A DNA stretch of 64,000 bases from Caballeronia sp. dw_19 (GCF_018449515.1 NZ_JAAVUQ010000014.1:124001-188000); one strand, 5' to 3'. Counted from the first letter of the stretch, positions 1 through 9,161 are shown. Made by a program: numbers and translations. The notes: generated by a model from the sequence alone, not told the origin.

Positions 1-467
1 CAGCCTACCGGATTGGCTGGGCGTTGCCGGGGCGTTATCGCGATCAGGTCGAGAAACTCAAGTTCCTGAACACGTTGACCTCTCCGTCGATTCCGCAGTT
101 GGCGATTGCGGAATTCCTCGAACGCGATGGTTTCGAGCACCACCTGCGAAGGGTACGCAAGGCGTATGCGCTGCAGGCCAATCTCATGAAGGCGATCGTT
201 TCGCGTTTCTTTCCCGAGGGTACGCGCATGTCCAACCCCGCGGGCGGATACGTGCTGTGGGTCGAATTGCCGCCTAAAGTCGACGCCATGCGGCTCTATA
301 AGCTTGCGCTCGAGCAAGGCATCACCATCGGACCGGGATACATGTTCTCGGTCTCGGAGACGACCTATCGGAATTTCATCCGCCTCAATTACAGCAGCCC
401 GTGGTCGAGCGAAATCGAGCAGGCGGTGATTACCGTCGGCAAGCTCGTGGCGATGTGCGCCCGCTAG
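1..467 (+). CDS. MocR-like PLP aminotransferase domain, C-terminal part (5' end outside window)
   Basis: The frame is open from the first bases of the window to the stop, so this is the 3' end of a longer gene. The visible 155 or so residues match the C-terminal half of class I/II fold-I aminotransferase domains as found in GntR/MocR regulators: a conserved 'AYRIGW' strand follows directly after where the PLP-lysine region would be, then 'NPAGGYVLWVELP' and 'GPGYMFS', and the 'FIRLNYSS' substrate-carboxylate arginine region. The winged-helix domain, if present, lies outside the window, so a free-standing aminotransferase cannot be excluded. PLP-binding MocR proteins usually regulate an adjacent gene, which is not visible here. 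Confidence 0.8.
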   Translation, partial: AYRIGWALPGRYRDQVEKLKFLNTLTSPSIPQLAIAEFLERDGFEHHLRRVRKAYALQANLMKAIVSRFFPEGTRMSNPAGGYVLWVELPPKVDAMRLYKLALEQGITIGPGYMFSVSETTYRNFIRLNYSSPWSSEIEQAVITVGKLVAMCAR

Positions 468-546
468 CGGCACGCTCGCCGCTGCCTGAGCGGTGCGAGC
501 GTGCGGACGTGTGAACCCGTATGAACACGCGTGCTTCAGGGCAACC

Positions 547-804
547 TCAGCCTCCCGTGACGGGCGGAAAGAACGCGATTTCGCTGTCCTCGCGCACGAC
601 AAACGTCTCGTTGACCATCTCATGGTTGACGGCTGTACGGAGCGGCCGGTCTACGCGCAGTGACTCGGCCATCCGTTCGTCTCTCGACGCGAGCCTGCGG
701 CGCAGGCAGTCAATGCGTAGTTCCGAAGCATCGATGTCCACAATCTCCTGCGAGACGCCGAATTGTTCGCGAGCGCCGGCGAAATACCTGATGGTGAGTT
801 TCAT
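547..804 (-). CDS. moaD: MoaD/ThiS-family sulfur carrier (molybdopterin synthase small subunit)
   Basis: An 85-residue ubiquitin-fold protein, normal length for MoaD, beginning 'MKLTIRYFAGARE' and ending in the diagnostic Gly-Gly ('PPVTGG') that is adenylated and thiocarboxylated by MoeB to deliver sulfur to the dithiolene of molybdopterin. No moaE or other cofactor gene is nearby, so this is a stand-alone copy. It is the last gene of a minus-strand run that begins with a molybdopterin oxidoreductase, which suggests it supports that enzyme. The gap to the upstream bestrophin gene is 74 bp. A ThiS-like or tungstate/other sulfur-carrier role is possible, but the FAGARE-type start favours MoaD. 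Confidence 0.85.
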   Translation of the reverse strand: MKLTIRYFAGAREQFGVSQEIVDIDASELRIDCLRRRLASRDERMAESLRVDRPLRTAVNHEMVNETFVVREDSEIAFFPPVTGG

Positions 805-878
805 TCGTGTGTTCCTGTCGCCGTAAGCGCTGCGGCGGCTTTGTGGCGGATCTCGCCGGATACGTCCAGGCAGAAACC

Positions 879-1790
879 TTACGTCAGTTGATACGGGCGC
901 ACCGGTACGACCTCATCGGGAATTTCACATCCACACAGCTCGAGAATCGATCGTTCGATGGTGCGAGTCATTGCGTCCAGTGCCAGCGCATTAGGCGCGA
1001 CGGTGAACGGCTCGGCAACTTCACTGGCAATCGCTTCGAGCGCAATAAGCGTATAAGAAATGAAAACGCAGAGAAGCGGCGTAAAGAACTCCGTCGAATC
1101 GACGAGACCGAACGGCAGCAACACGCAATAGGCATAGACGGTGCGGTGAAGCAACACACTGTAGGCAAACGGAATAGGCGTGGATGCAATCCGTTCGCAG
1201 CTTCCAATCGCGCGTCCCAATTCATTGATCTGCGCGTCGAACATCCAGAGCTTCGTGTCCGTTGCCAATGCTTGATCCTGCAGATCGGCGAAGTCGCGAC
1301 GGATGTCATTGAGAAGCGCAATCGGCTTGTAGCAAGTGTGCTGCAATGCCCGGGTTCGCGTGCGGCCGACAAAGCGAAGGAGATCCGGAGTCGGGTCGGT
1401 CCCGCGCAGTTGATGTTTCAACGCATAGACGCACGCAATCAGCGTATGGGCCATCTGAAGCTTGTCAGCGCCGCACGGGACGTAACACAGCATCTGCGAC
1501 GTCAGCGCGCGCGTGGAGATCAACAGGTTGCCCCACAGATGCCGCGCCTCGTTGAAGCGCTCGTAGCTCGCGTTATTCCGGAACGCAAGGAAGATGGCGA
1601 GAGCAAGACCGAATAGCGTGAAGGGTGCTGTATTGAGCGGAATTTTCTCGCCGAAAATTCGGCCTTGCGTCAGCACGGCGAGGCTGCTGACAGCCCCCAT
1701 GAACACCAGTTGTGGAATGATCGACTGCAATACGGAACCGTTCCAGACAAATAGCAACCGGAACCAATTTTCCCCTGGCCTCACGATCAT
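879..1790 (-). CDS. Bestrophin-family (UPF0187/YneE) channel protein
   Basis: A 303-residue inner-membrane protein. The start 'MIVRPGENWFRLLFVWNGS' followed by 'FTLFGLALAIFLAFRNNASYERFNEAR' (quoted in parts: residues about 57-83) is the hallmark of bacterial bestrophins, with the conserved 'FRNNASYERF..AR..WG' element. Several hydrophobic segments are present. Bacterial homologues form pentameric ion channels conducting cations or anions. It lies 37 bp downstream of cydB on the same strand and is probably co-transcribed with the cytochrome bd genes. No clear Shine-Dalgarno precedes the start, so translation may depend on the upstream gene. Substrate ion unknown. Confidence 0.85.
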   Translation of the reverse strand: MIVRPGENWFRLLFVWNGSVLQSIIPQLVFMGAVSSLAVLTQGRIFGEKIPLNTAPFTLFGLALAIFLAFRNNASYERFNEARHLWGNLLISTRALTSQMLCYVPCGADKLQMAHTLIACVYALKHQLRGTDPTPDLLRFVGRTRTRALQHTCYKPIALLNDIRRDFADLQDQALATDTKLWMFDAQINELGRAIGSCERIASTPIPFAYSVLLHRTVYAYCVLLPFGLVDSTEFFTPLLCVFISYTLIALEAIASEVAEPFTVAPNALALDAMTRTIERSILELCGCEIPDEVVPVRPYQLT

Positions 1791-1827
1791 GATGTGCTCT
1801 TGTAGTGTGCTGACTGCGCCGTCACCA

Positions 1828-2835
1828 TCAGTGATAACCTGCGTCCCCTTCCCTCACCTTGCCCCGGAATACGCGGTACTGCATGACGTTGTAGACAAGG
1901 ATGACCGGCAGCACGATCACAGTGCCGACCAGCGTAAATAGCTGGCTCGAGTGGCTCGACGACGCCTGCCAGATTGTCAGGGATGGCGGAACGATGTTCG
2001 GCCAGATGCTGATGAGCAAGCCGCTGAAGCCGAGAAAACAGAGCGCGAGGGTGAGAATGAACGGGGTCGCTTCGTGCTGCAACCGAAGCGAGCGGAAGAT
2101 GCCCCATACACAAGCTATGACAAGGATTGGCACCGGCAGGAACCAGCCGAGATTGCCGCTTCCAAACCAGCGAAGCGCAACCGCAGGCAATCCGATCACC
2201 GTCCAGAGACTCACGATGACAATCGCTCCGAGCAGCACGCTCACGAGCGGCCTCATGACCTGCCGCATTTTGCGCTGCAGTTCACCGTCCGTCTTCAGGA
2301 TGAGCCAGCCGCAGCCGAGCGTCGCATAGGTGAAGAGCACGCCGATTCCGCAGAACAGGCTGAACGGCGAGAGCCAGTCGAACGGACCGCCGGCGAAACG
2401 GCTATCGACAATCTTGATGCCTTGCAGCAGCGAGCCCAGCACGATTCCCTGGCAGAGCGCCGCGAGCGCGGAACCACCCATGAAAGCGAGATCCCACGCG
2501 TGCTGGGTCCTGACGGCCTTGGTACGCAACTCGAAGGCCGCGCCGCGGAAGATCAGGCCCACGACCATCAGGATGAGCGGGAGATAGTTCGCCGGCAGGA
2601 GCGTCGAATAGACCACCGGGAACGCCCCGTAAAGCCCGGCGCCGCCGAGCACGAGGAACGTCTCGTTACCGTCCCAGACCGGTGCGATGGTATTAAGCAT
2701 TACTTGACGATCGCCTTTCTCCTCGAAGAACGGAAACAGCAGGCCGATGCCGAGATCGAATCCGTCGAGCATCACATAGATGAAAACGCCCAGTCCGATG
2801 ATCGCGGCCCACACGACAGGAAGATCGATTTGCAT
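1828..2835 (-). CDS. cydB: Cytochrome bd-type ubiquinol oxidase subunit II
   Basis: 335-residue integral membrane protein. The chosen start, 'MQIDLPVVWAAIIGLG', is preceded by GGAGAG at proper spacing; a longer in-frame reading upstream overlaps cydA and is not needed. The N-terminus continues with the CydB signature 'YVMLDGFDLGIG' and later 'PVWDGNETFLVLGG'. CydB pairs with CydA in the inner membrane to form a quinol oxidase that reduces oxygen to water without pumping protons. The start lies 4 bp after the cydA stop, so the two are translationally linked. No CydX-like small ORF was recognised after it; a bestrophin gene follows. Confidence 0.95.
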   Translation of the reverse strand: MQIDLPVVWAAIIGLGVFIYVMLDGFDLGIGLLFPFFEEKGDRQVMLNTIAPVWDGNETFLVLGGAGLYGAFPVVYSTLLPANYLPLILMVVGLIFRGAAFELRTKAVRTQHAWDLAFMGGSALAALCQGIVLGSLLQGIKIVDSRFAGGPFDWLSPFSLFCGIGVLFTYATLGCGWLILKTDGELQRKMRQVMRPLVSVLLGAIVIVSLWTVIGLPAVALRWFGSGNLGWFLPVPILVIACVWGIFRSLRLQHEATPFILTLALCFLGFSGLLISIWPNIVPPSLTIWQASSSHSSQLFTLVGTVIVLPVILVYNVMQYRVFRGKVREGDAGYH

Positions 2836-2839
2836 GGCG

Positions 2840-4228
2840 TTACTCTCCTTCGAGTGCTTCGAGCGCTCGATTGAGCAATATCGGATGCTTGCCGGCCTTG
2901 CGGCCGTCAATATGCTCCTCCGGCCCGCGCTTCATCATCTTCAACATGTAGTAGACGCCCATGCCAAACACGAGGAAATACACCAGCACGAAGATCAGCA
3001 ATGAAACGCCTGCTTGCTGGGCACTGATTGGCGAGAGGGAGTCCGCGGTACGCAGAACGCCGTAGACCGTCCAGGGCTGGCGGCCGACTTCCGTCGTTAT
3101 CCACCCGGCCAATAGCGCCACGATTCCAGAAGGCCCCATGCACAGCACGAAACGCTGATACCACCGCGTTTCGTAGAGACGGCCGCGCACTCTGAGCAGT
3201 AGCCCGAGCAGCGCAGTCAATAGCATCAACATGCCGAGACCCGCCATGATGCGAAACGTCCAGAACACGATCGGCGAGTACGGGCGATCCCCCGGCGGAA
3301 ACTCTTTCAGGCCGCGAATCTCGCCATCCCAACTGTGGGTCAGGATCAGGCTGCCCAGATGGGGTATCTGGATCGTGTATCGCGTCACTTCCGCGTTCAT
3401 GTCGGGCAGGCCGACCAGATTGAGTGCGGTGCCGCCGTGCTCGGTTTCCCACAGGCCTTCGATTGCCGCGATCTTGGCCGGCTGGTATTTTCGCGTGTTG
3501 AGTCCGTGTGCATCGCCAACAAAAATCTGTATGGGCGTCAGCAAAAGCAGGATCCACAGCGCCATCGAAAAACTACGCTTGACGGGTTTGTCGCGCCGGC
3601 CATGCAACAGATGCCACGCACCGCAAGCGGCGACAATGAAGGCCGCGACGATGAATGCGGCGATCGTCATATGCGCGAGTCGATACGGAAACGACGGGTT
3701 GAAAATAACTTTCATCCAGTCGACCGGTACGATACGACCATTCTCGATGGCGAATCCTTGCGGCGTCTGCATGAAGCTGTTCGACGCGAGAATCCAGAAA
3801 GTGGAAATGAGCGTACCCACCGCAACCATCAGCGTGGCGAAGAAGTGCGCGCGGGGACTGACGCGTTGCCAGCCGAACAGCATGACGCCGAGAAACCCGG
3901 CCTCAAGAAAGAACGCCGTCAGCACTTCATAGGTCAGCAGCGGCCCGGTGATGTTGCCGGCTATCGTGGAGAATCCGCTCCAGTTGGTGCCGAACTCATA
4001 GGCCATCACCACACCGGAGACCACCCCCATTCCGAAGCCGACCGCGAAGATCTTCGACCAGAACAGAAACATGTCCTTGTAGGCCGTGTCGCCGGTCAGC
4101 AACCAGCGCCATTCCAGCACGGCCAGGAAACTGGCCAAACCGATGCTGATAGCGGGGAAAATAATATGAAACGAGACCGTGAACGCAAACTGCAACCTGG
4201 CAAGGTGGAATGCATCGAAAATTTCCAT
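2840..4228 (-). CDS. cydA: Cytochrome bd-type ubiquinol oxidase subunit I (short Q-loop, CioA-like)
   Basis: 462 residues, the length of the short-Q-loop (cyanide-insensitive oxidase) branch rather than the roughly 520 residues of long-Q-loop E. coli CydA. The N-terminus 'ARLQFAFTVSFHIIFPA' holds the heme-ligand histidine; 'GPLLTYEVLTAFFLEAGFLG' carries the conserved glutamates near heme b595/d; 'GWITTEVGRQPWTVYG' is the Q-loop-adjacent signature. It carries quinol binding and the hemes. It is followed immediately by cydB and preceded (240 bp) by a molybdopterin oxidoreductase on the same strand. This context suggests the oxidase may drain electrons from that enzyme via the quinone pool, which is inference. 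Confidence 0.95.
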   Translation of the reverse strand: MEIFDAFHLARLQFAFTVSFHIIFPAISIGLASFLAVLEWRWLLTGDTAYKDMFLFWSKIFAVGFGMGVVSGVVMAYEFGTNWSGFSTIAGNITGPLLTYEVLTAFFLEAGFLGVMLFGWQRVSPRAHFFATLMVAVGTLISTFWILASNSFMQTPQGFAIENGRIVPVDWMKVIFNPSFPYRLAHMTIAAFIVAAFIVAACGAWHLLHGRRDKPVKRSFSMALWILLLLTPIQIFVGDAHGLNTRKYQPAKIAAIEGLWETEHGGTALNLVGLPDMNAEVTRYTIQIPHLGSLILTHSWDGEIRGLKEFPPGDRPYSPIVFWTFRIMAGLGMLMLLTALLGLLLRVRGRLYETRWYQRFVLCMGPSGIVALLAGWITTEVGRQPWTVYGVLRTADSLSPISAQQAGVSLLIFVLVYFLVFGMGVYYMLKMMKRGPEEHIDGRKAGKHPILLNRALEALEGE

Positions 4229-4468
4229 GATTGATCAAGGGCTCCAGGTGATAACGGTATTTGCGTAAAACGGGCGCCCTGTGGCGGCAGGCTCACTACG
4301 CGGTTCACCCAACGCGATCACTTAACGTCTGCTGAAAATGGATTGAACGGGAATCGCAAGTATGTGCGTCAATGATGTGCGTCAATGCCGGGCGCGACAT
4401 TACCGCCGGATGCCTCTGGCAAAGGCAACGTCCAAAGACAACATTCACCCGGCATCCTGCGCCTAAAG

Positions 4469-6754
4469 TCACGTTTCTGCTGAGCGCAAAACATGCACCG
4501 GCACAGACTTGTACGAAGGCGTGCCACTCTCTTTGTCAAGGTAGTCGAGTGGCACCAGCACGTTGGCTTCCGGGTAGTACGCGCCGACCGAGCCCTTCGC
4601 GATGTTGTAGGCGATCGCGGTGATGTTCTCCAGGCGAAGCTGTCTGCCCGACGACGTAATCGTTTCGATGTCGACCAGATCACCGTGTTCGAGTCCTTGC
4701 TCGGCAAGATCGTCTTCGTTCATGAACAACACGTCACGCCGGCCGAACACGCCCCGGTAACGATCGTCCAAAGCGTAGATGGTGGTGTTGTACTGGTCAT
4801 GGCTGCGCAGCGTGATGAGACGGAGCACGTTTTCAGCGCCGAGGACGTCGGCGTCTTCCTGCACTCCGCCGTACACTGAGAATATCGCTTTTCCTGACGG
4901 CGTGGGCCACACGCGTTCGGTCGGAGGAAGTGGCATACGGAATCCCCCTGGCGTTCTGATCCGTTCATTGAAGGCCTCGAATCCCGGCACGGTTTGTTCG
5001 ATCAGGTCCCGAACCTTGTCGTAGTCGGCGATCAATTCCTTCCATGCCACCTTGCTGTCCGGCAACGTGGCCGTGGCAATGCCGGCGACGATCGCCGGCT
5101 CGGAACGCAAGTGTTCGGACGCAGGCGTCAGCTTGCCCGAAGAGGCGTGGACCATCGACATGGAATCCTCGACCGTAATGGATTGCTGGCCGCTCGCCTG
5201 GATATCCAGTTCCGTGCGGCCCAGAACAGGCAGCACGTAGGTTTCTTTGGCCACTAGCAGATGCGAACGATTGAGCTTGGTACCGAGGTGGACGCTCAGA
5301 TCGAGCTTGCCCATGGCGGGAAAGGACTGCCCGGAATCGGGTAACGCGACAGCGAAGTTTCCGCCCAGGCAAATCAGGGCCTTGGCCGTGCCGGCGATCA
5401 TCGCCTGCATCGCCTGGACGGCGTCGTGCCCGTGCGCTGCGGGCGGCTCGAACCCGAATACCTCTTCAATCTGCTTGAGGAAGGTGGCGGACGGTTTTTC
5501 CGTGATCCCGACCGTGCGATTCCCCTGCACGTTGGAATGTCCGCGCAAAGGACAAATGCCTGCGCCGGGTTTGCCGATGTTGCCGCGCAATAACAACAGA
5601 TCAGCAATCAGACGGACGGTCGCGGTCCCTTTGTTATGCTGGGTTACGCCCATTCCGTAGGTGACAATTGTCGCATTCGATTTTGCATAGGCAATGGCAA
5701 CCTGCTCCAGATCTTCACGGCTGAGTCCGCTTGCCTTTTCAATATCCTCCCATGACGTCGCTTCCAGATCGGCAGCTAACGCTTCGAAACCTTGCGTATG
5801 CGTGGCGATAAACTCGTGGTCCAGGACAGTGTTGCCCTGTTCTGCGTCCATCGCCAGGAGCGCTTTCATGATGCCCTTGAGGGCGGCCGCATCTCCTCCG
5901 GCGTCGACCTGAAAATAGGTCGACGCAATCCGGGTCGATCCGAAGGTCGCCATTTCGATCATGCTCTGTGGATCAGCGAAGCGCTCAAGCGCGCGCTCGC
6001 GCAGAGGATTGAACACGATGATCGGGACGTTGCGCCGCGAGCATTCGTGGAGTGTTCCCATCATCCGCGGGTGATTCGTCCCGGGATTGTGGCCGATCGA
6101 GAGGATCAGTTCGGTCGCGTCGAAGTCATCCAGCGATACCGTGCCTTTGCCGATCCCGATCGACCGGGGCAATCCGACGCTGGTCGGCTCGTGACACATG
6201 TTCGAGCAGTCGGGGAAATTGTTCGTCCCATATTCGCGCGCGAACAACTGAAAGAGGTAGGCTGCCTCGTTCGACGCCCTGCCTGACGTATAGAACTCGG
6301 CCTCGTCGGGAGAGGACAACCCGCGAAGGACTTCACCGATGCGAGCGAACGCGTCGTCCCAGGCGACCGCCCGGAACTTGTCCGTGGTGCGGTCGTAGAC
6401 GAGAGGATGCGTCAGTCGGCCGAGATCCTCCAGTTCGAAATCGGATCGTTGTAGCAGCGACGACACCGTGTTGTTTTCGAAAAACTCCGGACCCACCCGC
6501 TTGGTCGTCGCTTCCCATGTGACGGCCTTGGCGCCGTTTTCGCAGAACTGGAACGTGGATTTGTGTTCCTTGTCAGGCCAGGCGCACCCCGGGCAATCGA
6601 AGCCGTCAGGCTGATTGGTCCGCAGCAGCGTAATGGGCGCCTTTATGCTTTCCATTTGCAGCCGTACGGCTTGAGCCGTCGCCCGGAGCGCTCCCCAGCC
6701 TCCGGCGGGTCCGTCATACGGCCGGATTCCCGGAACTTCGCGTCGCGTGGTCAT
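4469..6754 (-). CDS. FdhF/YdeP-family molybdopterin oxidoreductase
   Basis: 761 residues. 'GFDCPGCAWPD' near residue 50 and 'SNMCHEPTSVGLPRSIG' around residue 185 are typical of the cytoplasmic FdhF-like alpha-subunit family (YdeP type), which binds bis-MGD. There is no Tat signal. The family is annotated as formate-dehydrogenase-like, but many members have unknown substrates and YdeP itself is linked to acid resistance. Cys replaces any selenocysteine. Of two nearby ATGs, the one at 6754 ('MTTRREVPG') is preferred because GGAG lies about 8 bases upstream. It heads a minus-strand run with cydAB, a bestrophin gene and moaD. Immediately upstream is the truncated start of an encapsulin gene. Confidence 0.85.
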   Translation of the reverse strand: MTTRREVPGIRPYDGPAGGWGALRATAQAVRLQMESIKAPITLLRTNQPDGFDCPGCAWPDKEHKSTFQFCENGAKAVTWEATTKRVGPEFFENNTVSSLLQRSDFELEDLGRLTHPLVYDRTTDKFRAVAWDDAFARIGEVLRGLSSPDEAEFYTSGRASNEAAYLFQLFAREYGTNNFPDCSNMCHEPTSVGLPRSIGIGKGTVSLDDFDATELILSIGHNPGTNHPRMMGTLHECSRRNVPIIVFNPLRERALERFADPQSMIEMATFGSTRIASTYFQVDAGGDAAALKGIMKALLAMDAEQGNTVLDHEFIATHTQGFEALAADLEATSWEDIEKASGLSREDLEQVAIAYAKSNATIVTYGMGVTQHNKGTATVRLIADLLLLRGNIGKPGAGICPLRGHSNVQGNRTVGITEKPSATFLKQIEEVFGFEPPAAHGHDAVQAMQAMIAGTAKALICLGGNFAVALPDSGQSFPAMGKLDLSVHLGTKLNRSHLLVAKETYVLPVLGRTELDIQASGQQSITVEDSMSMVHASSGKLTPASEHLRSEPAIVAGIATATLPDSKVAWKELIADYDKVRDLIEQTVPGFEAFNERIRTPGGFRMPLPPTERVWPTPSGKAIFSVYGGVQEDADVLGAENVLRLITLRSHDQYNTTIYALDDRYRGVFGRRDVLFMNEDDLAEQGLEHGDLVDIETITSSGRQLRLENITAIAYNIAKGSVGAYYPEANVLVPLDYLDKESGTPSYKSVPVHVLRSAET

Positions 6755-6816
6755 ATGAGACTCCATGAACAGCCCCAGGAGACCTGGAGGCTGTCTTGCT
6801 TCGGGGTTACGCCGCA

Positions 6817-6933
6817 TCACGGCGTAAGGCTTACGCTGCCGCCTGCGGGCCTGAAGGTGCGCGCCACTTCCTCTTCGATCTGCGACCAGGCGGCACGGGA
6901 GATTGGGGCGAACTCGCGGCGCAGGTTATTCAC
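6817..6933 (-). pseudogene. Encapsulin (family 1) gene remnant, N-terminal fragment only
   Basis: Read from GTG at 6933, the minus strand gives 'VNNLRREFAPIS', then 'AAWSQIEEEVARTF', which matches the conserved start of family-1 encapsulin shell proteins (MNNL.RELAPIS..AW..IEEEA.RT). After about 28 residues the similarity stops and the frame ends at a TGA at 6817. The next expected element (LAGRRVVDV...) and the remaining roughly 235 residues are absent; the sequence joins directly onto the upstream region of the molybdopterin oxidoreductase gene. The start overlaps the end of a DyP-like tail by 8 bp, as in DyP-encapsulin operons. The match is from memory of the family, not an alignment. Confidence 0.75.
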
Positions 6934-7000
6934 GTTGCGAGAGTCCTTTGAGAGAACCAATATTCAGCGAGGCGTCGCGGTGCGCTTCAGCCGGGGAAAC
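6926..7000 (-). pseudogene. DyP-type peroxidase C-terminal tail with encapsulation signal, remnant
   Basis: The reading frame ending at 6926 finishes with 'DASLNIGSLKGLSQRE' just before its stop. This fits the C-terminal cargo-loading peptide of encapsulated DyP peroxidases (typically SL.IGSLKG). Its stop overlaps the GTG start of the encapsulin fragment, the expected gene order of cargo then shell. Upstream of about 7000 in this frame, no DyP heme domain (GXXDG motif, proximal His) could be recognised, so only the tail survives. The short length makes the call dependent on its position beside the encapsulin fragment. Confidence 0.6.
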
Positions 7001-7623
7001 TAGCGACGGAATGCGTACATGACCCACTCCAATGCAAACCGAACCTGAGCATGATCGGCATAACGAAATCCCAGATACATCGTTGGATTCTATGGATTGA
7101 TCGTGAATAAGGGAACATTGGTTTTTCCGATGATAAGTATTGGCAAAATGCCACCAAGGGCGTCCCGCAAGTGACCGGCTGCGTGGGCATATCGGAGGCT
7201 GCGAGCCGGCTATCAATATCGATGAAGACAATGTACCGTTCATGCGGAGCGCTATGGCGGGCGTGCGATTCGGCAAGTCAACGGAACGCGGGCGTCATGG
7301 GCCAGGCTCGCGGACTGTCCGTTCATGGTGCCGACGATTAAATCAAGCGGTATAGGCCATCACGTGTCTTCGCACAAGACTCCCCCGTGGCTTGCCTCCA
7401 GACGCCTTACTATCGTGCGACCGCGCGTTTGCTGCCAGCTTGAGGTTAGGATAGTAGAAATTTGTAGAAGTCAAAATACCATCTCGACCGATACAAGGAA
7501 TCATCGGGAGCGACCAACGCGCCGACGGCGCTTGGCAGATCGATCTCCAGGCAGGCAGAACGACTGCAATGGCCGGCACTGAGACATTGGCTTCGCAGGG
7601 TAGACAGTCTCCGGACCCGGACC
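7001..7623. other. Intergenic region without recognisable gene
   Basis: About 620 bp between the encapsulin/DyP remnants and the TauE/SafE gene. Short open frames exist on both strands, but none has a convincing ribosome binding site, codon bias or family resemblance. Base composition is locally more A+T rich (around 7080-7140 and 7440-7500) than the surrounding genes. It may hold further decayed sequence from the deletion that removed the DyP and encapsulin genes. Confidence 0.5.
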
Positions 7624-8361
7624 TTACAAAATGCCTGATTTCCAGATCATTTGAAACGCAGCGGCAAGTACAAAAAGCAGCACCAACATCCGGAATGCGC
7701 CAGGCGGCAGTTTGTCTCGAAGCGGGCGCACAAGCATGATGCCGATAATGACAGGAACACTTGCCGCAGTCGAAATAGCGATGTCGGTCAAGCTCGTATG
7801 AGCGCCTCCGCTAAAAGTGAGGATCAGGGTAAGGATCGACACAACGAGAATGATCGCGATCTGTTTCGTAAATGCCTTGCCTGTTGCCCCTGTCGCGATC
7901 AGATACATCGCAAGCAAAGGGCCGGGCACCGACGCGATACTTTCCATCACGGCCGCGCCAAACCCAAACACAAAACCAGCGGGCCTGGCCAACCCAGGCG
8001 AAAGCGTGAGCTTCGGCGCCGCGAGCAGCAACAGCGCGGCAAGCATCAGCAGACTACCGGCGGCGGCTTGCGCGCGATGCGGTGCGAGTGAAATCAGGAC
8101 CGTCACGCCAACGATATTTCCCAGCACCGTGCCAATGAGCGGCGCCGCAATTCGGCGAACCGTTGGTAGCATCTCGCCGCCTTCCAGCGCTTGCGGGATA
8201 TTGCCGAGAATGATCGGCATCGACAGAAGAAGTACTGCCTGCTTGATCGGCAAGAATTGACTCAATATTGGCATTGCGACAAGCGGCACGCCGATACTGA
8301 CGATCCCTTTGACCATGCCGCCAAGCAAGAGCGCGACAACAACCCCGAGTATTTCGGGCAT
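7624..8361 (-). CDS. TauE/SafE-family sulfite/anion exporter permease
   Basis: 245 residues, almost wholly hydrophobic, with about eight predicted membrane segments. The start 'MPEILGVVVALLLGGMVKG' and the glycine/proline-rich repeats ('GVPLVAMPILSQFLP', 'ASVPGPLLAMYLIATG') match the two-repeat TauE/SafE family of inner-membrane anion permeases (sulfite, sulfoacetate, taurine-related or other small organic anions). The substrate cannot be read from the sequence. No partner gene in an operon; flanking genes are separated by more than 250 bp on both sides. No strong Shine-Dalgarno is seen before this ATG, so an upstream alternative start is possible. Confidence 0.8.
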   Translation of the reverse strand: MPEILGVVVALLLGGMVKGIVSIGVPLVAMPILSQFLPIKQAVLLLSMPIILGNIPQALEGGEMLPTVRRIAAPLIGTVLGNIVGVTVLISLAPHRAQAAAGSLLMLAALLLLAAPKLTLSPGLARPAGFVFGFGAAVMESIASVPGPLLAMYLIATGATGKAFTKQIAIILVVSILTLILTFSGGAHTSLTDIAISTAASVPVIIGIMLVRPLRDKLPPGAFRMLVLLFVLAAAFQMIWKSGIL

Positions 8362-8645
8362 ATTGAGCGCATGAAGGCTAGCGCCGAGAACGCCGTCGGT
8401 GAGATTAATTTGGACCGCCGTGAGAATGACCGCAGTGAGAATGAGACACGCCTTGGCCGTCCTGCAATATGAACGACCGAATCATAGGGTTCAGCGTTGG
8501 AGAGGCCACGCATTTCGAAGGCGGTTATTTTAGCGCCGGCTGAACGGCTTCACTGTTTGTGTGATTCAGCTCGCCAATGGCGCAAACGTGTGGGATGTAC
8601 AACCGTGTCGCCATACACCCATGCGCTCGCTCATTTACTTCCGCC

Positions 8646-9161
8646 CTACGCGGAAAATCCCGTCGGCGGCCGCGGTCGAAACCCCACGATCACAGCGTTG
8701 GCATCCTCGAAGAACACATCCGGGAAGATCGTCGAGATTTGGGCAAGCGCGACGCGGGCCGCTGTGAGCATCATCGAAAGTTGCTGATCGGATGCCGACT
8801 CGCCGAACAGCAGGCGCTGCACGAGCGCGACGCCGCCGTACCTCGCAAAGAGGCGCAAAACATAGCCAAGGGAGGAATTGGTCAGCATTTCGGCGCCGTA
8901 TGTGTCGGCAAGCGCGGTGAGGATGGCGAGCTCCACCTTGTTCGGCCGGCGGGGCACACGACGCTCTGCCGGACGCGTCCCACTTGCTGGCATGCCGCCG
9001 CTAGAAGGCGAGACACGGGCGACAATCTGGCTCTCCGCATCGAGTGCTTGCACCCCCGACCTCTGCCCGGCCCTGAATGCCGAAATGGCTGCATCCATAC
9101 GAAGCACGAGACGAGCGGTCTCCTGACAGGCTTGATAGGGCGTGGGTTCGGACATGGGCAA
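8646..9161 (-). CDS. Hypothetical protein
   Basis: 171 residues, with an alternative start two codons later. I do not recognise the family. No signal peptide or membrane segment. The N-terminal half contains a low-complexity Ser/Gly/Pro/Arg stretch (about residues 50-70) ending in 'RRVPRRPNK'. The C-terminal half (about 75-171) looks like a compact helical domain ('VELAILTALADTYGAEML', 'SDQQLSMMLTAARVALAQ') and ends in a proline-rich tail. GC-rich third codon positions support a real gene. It stands alone between a TauE/SafE gene and a porin, all on the minus strand. Confidence 0.55.
   Translation of the reverse strand: MPMSEPTPYQACQETARLVLRMDAAISAFRAGQRSGVQALDAESQIVARVSPSSGGMPASGTRPAERRVPRRPNKVELAILTALADTYGAEMLTNSSLGYVLRLFARYGGVALVQRLLFGESASDQQLSMMLTAARVALAQISTIFPDVFFEDANAVIVGFRPRPPTGFSA

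Noticed and set aside
1951..2874. 307-residue plus-strand frame over cydB
   Set aside because: Shadow of cydB; charged, low-complexity translation.
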